A program made the translations under genes and the position numbers. A DNA stretch of 5,770 nt from JBGCDD01 sp045105075 (lineage in GTDB: Bacteria > Pseudomonadota > Alphaproteobacteria > Rhodobacterales > Rhodobacteraceae), in contig JBGCDD010000177.1 in NCBI GenBank assembly GCA_045105075.1, positions 1 through 5,770 of the forward strand. The letters run 5' to 3'. The notes below the pieces were generated by a model. That model worked only from the letters and a program-made list of their open reading frames with translations, was not told the origin of the DNA and did not search any database. Below are positions 1-4,805 of this stretch, piece after piece (the stretch's first letter is position 1; each line of letters begins with the position of its first letter).

Positions 1-178
1 CTTCATCGCCCTGATCCTGATGGTTCTGGTGCCGTTCTGCATGCTGATCATGCCGGTCTTCAACCACGAACTGGCCGCCTTTGCAGTGGTCTGTCACATC
101 GCCGGCGTGCTCACCGCGCGCTGGCTGTTCTTTGCCGAAGCCGAACACGTCGTCGGCCTCTATTACGGCAAACGCTGA
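1..178 (+). CDS. dmsC: DmsC-family DMSO reductase membrane anchor subunit, C-terminal fragment (5' end outside window)
   Basis: An open frame enters from the left edge (first full codon at position 2) and ends at TGA 176-178, giving the last 58 residues of a protein. The fragment has two hydrophobic stretches, about residues 1-20 (rich in L, V, I, M) and 25-45, followed by a short polar tail ending YYGKR. The segment RWLFFAEAEHVVGLYYG resembles the C-terminus I know from DmsC-type anchors. These multi-helix inner-membrane proteins hold the molybdenum and iron-sulfur subunits of DMSO-reductase-like enzymes and take electrons from quinol. If so, the catalytic (DmsA-like) and Fe-S (DmsB-like) genes should lie just to the left. 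With only the tail visible, the family call rests on one short motif; another polytopic redox anchor is possible. The gene converges on dapA, 79 bases away. Confidence 0.62.
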   Translation, partial: FIALILMVLVPFCMLIMPVFNHELAAFAVVCHIAGVLTARWLFFAEAEHVVGLYYGKR

Positions 179-192
179 TCCCACGCACCAAC

Positions 193-223
193 GCTTGTCC
201 CATCCCGAAGGGAAGGGGCAAGC
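193..223. terminator. Strong hairpin in the convergent spacer, possible bidirectional terminator without a T-run
   Basis: Bases 193-201 pair with 215-223 (nine pairs, one G-T). After one A-A mismatch, bases 203-206 pair with 210-213, closing a three-base GAA loop. This 13-pair, mostly GC stem begins 15 bases after the stop of the left-hand gene and lies beyond the end of dapA on the other strand. Neither strand shows a run of T after the stem, so it is not a textbook intrinsic terminator. It may act as a 3'-end stabiliser or a Rho-assisted stop. The pairing is seen in the sequence; the role is inferred. Confidence 0.5.
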
Positions 224-232
224 ACATGTCGT

Positions 233-252
233 GACGCGCCGTCAGGCGTGTC
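233..252 (-). terminator. Hairpin directly after the dapA stop codon, candidate dapA 3' end
   Basis: Bases 233-240 pair with 245-252 (eight pairs, one G-T in the + strand reading) around a four-base GTCA loop. On the minus strand the stem begins five bases after the dapA stop, a usual place for a transcript 3' structure. No T-run follows on that strand. It stands only nine bases from the larger hairpin at 193-223, so a dapA transcript would meet two stems in succession. Termination is inferred from position and pairing. Confidence 0.45.
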
Positions 253-257
253 TCAAT

Positions 258-1133
258 TCAGTTGATAAGACCGGCGTGGCGCATGGCGGCATCAATGGCC
301 GCTTTGGTGCTGTCTTCCAGCCCGGTCAGAGGCGAGCGCACTTCATCACTGCACAGCCCCAGTTTGGACAGCCCGTATTTCGCGCCAACAAGCCCAGGCT
401 CGATAAAGATCGCCTCGTGGAGCGGCATCAGCCGGTCCTGATACTCCAGCGCCTTGGCATAATCGCCTGCCAAAGTGGCGGCCTGAAACTCCGCGCACAA
501 ACGCGGCGCGACATTTGCCGTCACCGAAATACAGCCGACACCACCGTGGGCATTGAACCCCAGCGCGCTGGCATCTTCGCCGGACAGTTGGATAAAATCA
601 GCGCCACAGGTGCCGCGCTGTTTGGACACCCGCGTCACATCCGCTGTGGCATCCTTCACCCCGATGATACGCGGCATTTTGGCCAGCTGACCCATGGTCT
701 CCGGGCTCATGTCGATCACCGAGCGCGGTGGAATGTTGTAAATGATGATCGGCAGCTCACAGCAATCGTGCAGGGCTGTGAAATGTGCCACCAATCCGCG
801 CTGCGTTGGCTTGTTGTAATAAGGTGTCACAACCAAGGCCGCATCCGCACCCGCTTTGGCCGCGAACTGCATCAGGCGAATCGCTTCTAGCGTGTTGTTG
901 GACCCCGCCCCGGCAATCACCGGCACCCGGCCTGCCGCGGCTTTGACCACTTCGGCAACCACAAGTTCGTGCTCGTCATGGGTCAGCGTCGGGCTTTCGC
1001 CGGTTGTGCCCACGGGCACCAATCCGGTTGAACCTTCGCCAATATGCCACTCTACCAGTTGTTTGAGCGTTTCCAGATCCAGGGCACCGTTGCGAAACGG
1101 GGTGACGAGGGCTGGCATTGAGCCTTTAAACAT
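258..1133 (-). CDS. dapA: 4-hydroxy-tetrahydrodipicolinate synthase DapA
   Basis: This cytoplasmic enzyme condenses pyruvate with L-aspartate-4-semialdehyde, the first committed step to diaminopimelate and lysine. The 291-residue product has the usual DapA length and the full TIM-barrel signature. The VGTTGES loop contains T43-T44, YYNKP carries Y106, and IYNIPPR carries Y132 and R137. GVKDAT holds the Schiff-base lysine K160, and SVTANV lies near 203-208. These match E. coli T44/T45, Y107, Y133, R138 and K161 with an offset of one, so the active site looks intact. I chose ATG at 1133 because an AAGGAG ribosome site (1146-1141) sits seven bases upstream; the in-frame GTG at 1139 would be only one base from it. 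The gene is divergent from the lytic transglycosylase gene and convergent with the DmsC-like gene. No leader structure typical of a lysine riboswitch is evident. Related aldolases of the DapA/NanA family are the only realistic alternative, and the residues favour DapA. Confidence 0.96.
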   Translation of the reverse strand: MFKGSMPALVTPFRNGALDLETLKQLVEWHIGEGSTGLVPVGTTGESPTLTHDEHELVVAEVVKAAAGRVPVIAGAGSNNTLEAIRLMQFAAKAGADAALVVTPYYNKPTQRGLVAHFTALHDCCELPIIIYNIPPRSVIDMSPETMGQLAKMPRIIGVKDATADVTRVSKQRGTCGADFIQLSGEDASALGFNAHGGVGCISVTANVAPRLCAEFQAATLAGDYAKALEYQDRLMPLHEAIFIEPGLVGAKYGLSKLGLCSDEVRSPLTGLEDSTKAAIDAAMRHAGLIN

Positions 1134-1140
1134 GGGCACG

Positions 1141-1146
1141 CTCCTT
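1141..1146 (-). promoter_or_regulatory. Shine-Dalgarno site of dapA (AAGGAG)
   Basis: Reading the minus strand, AAGGAG lies seven bases before ATG 1133 and one base before the in-frame GTG at 1139. Only the ATG has workable spacing, so this site decides the dapA start and removes two residues from the longest open frame. Confidence 0.85.
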
Positions 1147-1162
1147 TACTTGTGCGTCAGAT

Positions 1163-1177
1163 CCGGGTCACACCCGG
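1163..1177. repeat. Inverted repeat CCGGGT-CAC-ACCCGG upstream of dapA
   Basis: Six bases (1163-1168) are exactly complementary to 1172-1177 around a three-base centre. The repeat lies 17 bases upstream of the dapA ribosome site on the minus strand. It could form a short GC hairpin in the dapA leader or be an operator half-site pair. A six-base GC palindrome is not rare in DNA of this composition, so function is uncertain. Confidence 0.35.
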
Positions 1178-1275
1178 GACAGACCGCCCCCACCTTTCAC
1201 GAATGTGAGTTGATCCGGCGGGGCCACGGTCTATCGTGACAGGCTCTAGCCTTGGACGCTTGGGAAATGCAAGAG

Positions 1276-3246
1276 ATGACGCGCATTGCTGCAATGGCGA
1301 TCTGTCTTTGCGGGCTGATCGGACAATCTGCTTTGGCGGATGCCTCATCGCGTCTGACCAATGCCATGACCGAACTGCGCGCCGGAAACTGGAGCAATGC
1401 GCTGCAAACCGCTGGGCGCGATGGCACAGTTGCCAGTGACATCATTGAATGGCACCGCCTGCGCGCCGGGCGCGGCACCGCACCCCAGGTGGTCAATTTC
1501 CTCAACCGTCGCCCCAATTGGCCGGGATTGGCGTTTCTGCGCCGCAAAAGTGAGCCGGCCATCGCGGCCTCGGGCACGGCGGGTGTGCTTGATTTTTACA
1601 AAACCAACCCGCCACAAACCGCCGAAGGTATGCTGAACCACGCCACCGCCCTGATTGCGCGCGGCGAGCGCGGCGAAGGCGAGGCCGAGCTGGTTCTGGC
1701 CTGGCGCACCCAGCCGATGGGGCGCGTCATCCAGGCCACTTATTTACGAGACTTTGCCACCCTGTTGGCGCCCCATCACACCGCGCGGCTTGACCGGTTG
1801 CTGTGGGACAATCATCTGGCCAGTGCACGGCGCATGTTGTCACTGGTGGATGAGGGCCACCGTGCTTTGGCGCAGGCGCGCATTGCCTTGCGCGAGCAGG
1901 CCCCGGGGGTCAACGCATTGATCGACGCGGTGCCGGAACCGCTGCGCACGGCACCCGGGCTGGCGTTTGAGCGGTTTTTTTGGCGCGACCGAAAAGGCTT
2001 GGACGACAGCGCCATCGAATTGCTGCTTGAGCGCAGCACCAGCCGTGCCGCCTTGGGCGAGCCTGACAAATGGGCGACCCGCCGCGCCGCTTTGGCCCGC
2101 CAGACCATGCGCGCCGGTGATCCCACGCTGGCCTATCAGATTGCCTCGCGCAACGTCATGACCGAAGGGTCGCGCTATGCCGATCTGGAATGGCTGTCGG
2201 GGTTTTTGGCGCTGCGCAAATTGAACGACCCGGCCACCGCCCTGCGTCATTTCCAGAACTTTGATGGCGCTGTCGCCTCACCGATTTCCAAGGGCCGTGC
2301 GGGGTATTGGATCGGGCGTGCGCACGAGGCATTGGGTGACATTGCCGCCGCACAAGCCGCCTATGGTATGGGTGCGCGATTCCAAACCTCGTTCTATGGG
2401 CTGCTGGCGGCCGAACGCGGCGGCATCGCTTTTGATCCCAACCTGGCGACCCCGCCACAACTGCCGCCCTGGCGCGAGGCGCCGTTCATGCGCTCCAGCG
2501 TGCTTGAGGCAGGGCTGTTGCTGCTGGCCGCAGGCGAGCCGGTGTTGGCCGAGCGTTTTCTGACCCATCTGGTGGAAACCCTTGGCCCGGTCGAGGCCGC
2601 GCAGTTGGGTCAAATGGTTGTTGATATGAACCAGCCACATCTGGCCGTGATGATCGCCAAGCGCGCCGCGCGTCAGGCCATTGTGCTGCACGGGGCTTAC
2701 TATCCGCTGCACCCGGTGGCCCAGATGCCACTGCCTATGGCCCCTGAAATGGTGCTGGCCATTGCCCGGCGCGAAAGCGAATTTGACCCTGTGGTGATCA
2801 GCGGCGCCGGCGCGCGCGGCTTGATGCAGGTGATGCCGGGCACGGCAAAACTGGTGGCCCGGGATCTGGGCATTCTCGCCAGTCACAACACCGCCCGCCT
2901 GCTGTCGGATTGGCGTTACAATGCAAAACTGGGCGCAAATTATCTGGCGACGCTGGCCGGCCAACTGGGCGGCAATGTGGTGATGATGGCCGCTGGCTAT
3001 AACGCCGGCCCCGGCCGCCCGATCCAGTGGATGGAACGCTTTGGCGACCCGCGCACCACACAGGCCAGCAACGAAGACGCCATGGTCGATTGGATCGAAA
3101 TGATTCCCTTTAACGAAACCCGCAACTACGTGATGCGCGTGGCCGAAAGCCTGCCGGTGTACCGTGCCCGCACTGGTCAGAAACCGCTGCCTGTTGCGTT
3201 TTCGCGCGAACTTGTCGGCTCAACCCTGCGCGCGTTCGCGCCATAG
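1276..3246 (+). CDS. slt: Soluble lytic murein transglycosylase, Slt70 type (GH23)
   Basis: This periplasmic enzyme cleaves peptidoglycan strands between MurNAc and GlcNAc, leaving 1,6-anhydro-MurNAc ends. From ATG 1276 the product is 656 residues, close to E. coli Slt70. Residues 1 to about 21 form a Sec signal (MTR, hydrophobic core, ALA before DAS); there is no lipobox. Residues about 25-450 are the alpha-helical superhelix typical of Slt70, with FQTSFYGLLAAERGG near its end. The catalytic domain spans about 485-625: IARRESEFDP with catalytic E500, GLMQVMPGTA from 515, YNAKLGANYL from 548, AAGYNAGPG around 572-580, then IPFNETRNYVMRV. All hallmark GH23 motifs are present. In-frame TTG 1252 and ATG 1267 lie upstream, but 1276 gives the cleaner signal peptide, and a GGGAA element at 1262-1266 is nine bases before it. 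The gene is divergent from dapA, and its last 27 bases overlap the transporter gene tail to tail. Confidence 0.93.
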   Translation: MTRIAAMAICLCGLIGQSALADASSRLTNAMTELRAGNWSNALQTAGRDGTVASDIIEWHRLRAGRGTAPQVVNFLNRRPNWPGLAFLRRKSEPAIAASGTAGVLDFYKTNPPQTAEGMLNHATALIARGERGEGEAELVLAWRTQPMGRVIQATYLRDFATLLAPHHTARLDRLLWDNHLASARRMLSLVDEGHRALAQARIALREQAPGVNALIDAVPEPLRTAPGLAFERFFWRDRKGLDDSAIELLLERSTSRAALGEPDKWATRRAALARQTMRAGDPTLAYQIASRNVMTEGSRYADLEWLSGFLALRKLNDPATALRHFQNFDGAVASPISKGRAGYWIGRAHEALGDIAAAQAAYGMGARFQTSFYGLLAAERGGIAFDPNLATPPQLPPWREAPFMRSSVLEAGLLLLAAGEPVLAERFLTHLVETLGPVEAAQLGQMVVDMNQPHLAVMIAKRAARQAIVLHGAYYPLHPVAQMPLPMAPEMVLAIARRESEFDPVVISGAGARGLMQVMPGTAKLVARDLGILASHNTARLLSDWRYNAKLGANYLATLAGQLGGNVVMMAAGYNAGPGRPIQWMERFGDPRTTQASNEDAMVDWIEMIPFNETRNYVMRVAESLPVYRARTGQKPLPVAFSRELVGSTLRAFAP

Positions 3247-4092
3247 GGTGAACAGCCCCGCACCCACGATGATCGCCGTGCCAATCGCCACATTGGTGCG
3301 CAGGGTTTCGCCAAACAGCGTGATCCCGAGCAGCACCGCAAACACCAAATGGAAATAGGCAAAGGGTTGCACAGCGCTGGCCTCGGCCGCCTCGTAACAG
3401 CGGATCAGCAGCCAATGCCCGGTGACGCCCGACAGACACAGCGCGCCCATCCAGACCCAGTCGGGCCCGCTCATCGGCTCCCACATCCACAGCCCAATGC
3501 CGGTCATCGCGATCGCACCAACAGTGCCGGTCCAGAAAAAGCTGGTGGCGGTGCTGTCGCGCCGTGCCGCATAGCGCGTCAGCAGCCCGTAAACCGCAAA
3601 CATCACCGCCGAAATCAGCGGAATGATCGCCACCGGATCGAACACGCCCATGCCGGGCTGCAAAATCACGATGACCCCGACAAATCCGATGCCAATGGCG
3701 ATCCAGCGCCTCCAGCCGACCGTTTCGCCCAAGATCGGCCCGGACAAGGCGGCGATTAACAGCGGATAGCAGGCAAACACAGCGTGGCTCTCCACCAGCC
3801 CAAGCAACGTAAAGCCAAACACAGCGATGCAAATTTCGCCCGCCAACATCAAAGCACGGGTGATTTGCACCATCGGCTGGTCTGTCCGAGCCGCCGCCCG
3901 CACACCACCTTTGGTGCGCGCCGCCAAGGCAATGACAAAGGCCGCGAAAAACCAATAGCGGATCATCACCACCATCATCGCATTGTATTCACCAGCCAGA
4001 TGCCGCGAGATCCCGTCTTGGGTGGCGAAAACAATTGTCGTGGCGATCATCAGTGCGATGCCAAGCGGGACGTTGTTGCTTTGCGGGCTCAT
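3220..4092 (-). CDS. EamA-domain DMT-superfamily transporter, substrate unknown
   Basis: The 290-residue product is a polytopic inner-membrane protein with two EamA repeats. Ten hydrophobic segments can be placed at about 9-24, 38-57, 78-98, 101-119, 128-144, 153-171, 182-204, 212-230, 243-262 and 266-283, the standard DMT layout. The two halves show the matching GET signature after helices 4 and 9 (GETVGWRRW near 122, GETLRTN near 261), and QPG follows helix 5. Members export or import small metabolites such as amino acids, nucleosides or vitamins; nothing here fixes the substrate. The start at ATG 4092 overlaps the mnmD stop in an ATGA arrangement, and its own ribosome site is weak, which suggests translation coupled to mnmD. 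A longer frame reaching back to 4263 lies inside mnmD and encodes no membrane-like sequence, so I reject it. The 3' end overlaps the lytic transglycosylase gene. Confidence 0.9.
   Translation of the reverse strand: MSPQSNNVPLGIALMIATTIVFATQDGISRHLAGEYNAMMVVMIRYWFFAAFVIALAARTKGGVRAAARTDQPMVQITRALMLAGEICIAVFGFTLLGLVESHAVFACYPLLIAALSGPILGETVGWRRWIAIGIGFVGVIVILQPGMGVFDPVAIIPLISAVMFAVYGLLTRYAARRDSTATSFFWTGTVGAIAMTGIGLWMWEPMSGPDWVWMGALCLSGVTGHWLLIRCYEAAEASAVQPFAYFHLVFAVLLGITLFGETLRTNVAIGTAIIVGAGLFTLWRERAQG
3223..3249. terminator. Interrupted hairpin across the overlapping ends of two convergent genes
   Basis: ACCCT (3223-3227) pairs with AGGGT (3245-3249), and inside it GCGC (3230-3233) pairs with GCGC (3238-3241), with two and three unpaired bases on either side. 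It lies next to the transporter stop (3220-3222) and includes part of the transglycosylase stop (3244-3246). No T-run follows on either strand. It may help end both transcripts, but the bulges and high GC make chance pairing possible. Confidence 0.3.
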
Positions 4093-4751
4093 CGCAGGCG
4101 CGCCTGGCTCATATGGCGTTTGCGGCCGAATCCGGGGGTGCGGGTGACCTCGAAACCGGCCTGTTCCAACCCACGGCGCACAAAGCCAGCGGCAGTATAG
4201 GTCGCCGCCGTGCCACCTTGGGCCGTGTGGCGCGCCACCTCTGCCATCAGATCGGGTTGCCACAGCTCAGGGTTTTTGGCGGGCGAAAACCCATCCAGAA
4301 ACCATGCATCCGCTCGACCTGCCCATTTCGGCAAGGTGTCGCGGGCATCGCCGATGATCAACTCGACCGTCACAGCGCCCAGATCGGCGCGGGTTTGCCC
4401 GGCCTCGACCATCGCGATCAACGGGGCGGCCAAAGCAGCCAGGTCGGGAAAAACGTCCAACGCGCGGGCCATATCGGGGGCAGCCATCGGGAAGGCCTCG
4501 AACGAGGTGAAAAACAAGCGCCCCGGCAGATCCCAGGCCTGCATGCTCGCCAGCAGGTTCAGCCCGGTGCCAAACCCCAGCTCGGCGATGTGAAACCCAT
4601 CAACGAACCGCGCGGGCAGATCATTTCCGCCCAGAAACACGTGGCAGGTTTCGGCCAACCCATCGTCGAGCGAAAAATACGGATCGTCAAAGCGGGTCGA
4701 AACCGGAACCTGCCCGTCGCGCCATATCAAATCTGTCGGCTGGTTCTGCAT
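4089..4751 (-). CDS. mnmD: tRNA (5-methylaminomethyl-2-thiouridine) methyltransferase MnmD
   Basis: MnmD transfers a methyl group from S-adenosylmethionine to the 5-aminomethyl group of wobble U34 in tRNAs, giving mnm5(s2)U and tuning decoding of purine-ending codons. The 220-residue product matches the N-terminal half of MnmC. PVSTRFDDPYFS (16-27) is the family's entry motif, and ELGFGTGLNLL (57-67) is the SAM-binding loop. WFLDGFSPAKNPELW (150-164) carries the D-G-F-S-P-x-K-N-P active-site region, GGTAATYTAAGFVRRGL (179-195) follows, and GRKRHM is close to the C-terminus. There is no fused FAD domain. I chose ATG 4751 because the family normally starts just before this point and an AGGG (4764-4761) lies nine bases upstream; a TTG at 4796 would add 15 unrelated residues. 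The stop overlaps the transporter start by ATGA. Divergently, 54 bases away, lies a FAD oxidoreductase that may supply the partner activity. Confidence 0.93.
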   Translation of the reverse strand: MQNQPTDLIWRDGQVPVSTRFDDPYFSLDDGLAETCHVFLGGNDLPARFVDGFHIAELGFGTGLNLLASMQAWDLPGRLFFTSFEAFPMAAPDMARALDVFPDLAALAAPLIAMVEAGQTRADLGAVTVELIIGDARDTLPKWAGRADAWFLDGFSPAKNPELWQPDLMAEVARHTAQGGTAATYTAAGFVRRGLEQAGFEVTRTPGFGRKRHMSQARLR

Positions 4752-4805
4752 CGCCAAAGGCCCTAGATGTCGGCGCGACACTGGCGAAAGGGGCAAGGCT
4801 TGGCA
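4752..4805. promoter_or_regulatory. Divergent 54-base spacer between mnmD and the FAD oxidoreductase gene
   Basis: Both start codons face outward from this spacer, so promoters for both directions must fit here or extend into coding sequence. An exact inverted repeat, TCGCCA (4751-4756, starting on the first base of the mnmD start codon) and TGGCGA (4782-4787), spans most of it, with a 25-base centre at about 4769. I could not place convincing -35/-10 boxes. A shared control point is plausible from geometry alone. Confidence 0.4.
4795..4798 (+). promoter_or_regulatory. Ribosome binding site (AAGG) of the FAD oxidoreductase gene
   Basis: AAGG lies seven bases before ATG 4806, and a purine-rich GAAAGGGG stretch precedes it (4786-4793). 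The spacing supports 4806 as the start. Confidence 0.6.

Larger units (their letters stand above)
1134..1275. promoter_or_regulatory. Divergent intergenic region between dapA and the lytic transglycosylase gene
   Basis: These 142 bases separate two start codons pointing away from each other, so promoters for both genes are expected here or in the adjoining coding ends. I see a possible weak + strand pair, TTGATC (1210-1215) and CTATCG (1231-1236), but its 15-base spacing is short and the -10 match is poor, so I do not assign it. A small inverted repeat at 1163-1177 lies nearer dapA. No open frame or RNA gene is recognisable. That promoters are present is inferred from gene orientation. Confidence 0.5.

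Noticed and set aside
81..890. Long open frame (+ strand, 269 codons) antisense to dapA
   Set aside because: It overlaps the unmistakable dapA on the other strand and the end of the DmsC-like gene. The translation is rich in R, H, Q and A, with no recognisable domain, as expected of a shadow in GC-rich DNA.
1200..1208. TCAC/GTGA-like small inverted repeat as a CRP or similar operator
   Set aside because: The half-sites are in the reverse order of a CRP site (TCAC before GTGA) and only four bases long; it is more likely chance.
1252..1275. Upstream TTG 1252 or ATG 1267 start for the lytic transglycosylase
   Set aside because: Either start would place acidic residues ahead of the signal peptide. 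ATG 1276 puts M-T-R directly before the hydrophobic core, with a GGGAA element nine bases upstream. ATG 1267 cannot be fully excluded.
1134..1275. Lysine riboswitch or attenuator ahead of dapA
   Set aside because: The leader is too short for the roughly 170-base lysine aptamer, and only one short stem is visible. Such riboswitches are not expected in alphaproteobacteria.
1975..1981. Run of seven T in the lytic transglycosylase gene as a phase-variation or frameshift site
   Set aside because: The run is short, encodes F-F followed by the first base of W in the intact frame, and the family-typical sequence continues on both sides, so nothing suggests programmed slippage.
3110..3955. Long open frame (- strand, 281 codons) overlapping the transporter and transglycosylase genes
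   Set aside because: It lies out of frame within the transporter, is full of C, W, G and R, and has no coherent hydrophobic pattern or family motif.
4093..4263. 57-residue N-terminal extension of the transporter
   Set aside because: The extension lies wholly within mnmD, is G-, R-, P- and H-rich, and does not resemble a DMT N-terminus. ATG 4092 begins just before the first membrane helix and forms the ATGA overlap.
4035..4766. Open frame (+ strand, 243 codons) antisense to mnmD
   Set aside because: It covers mnmD, whose motifs are clear. The antisense translation has no domain and no ribosome site that I can see.
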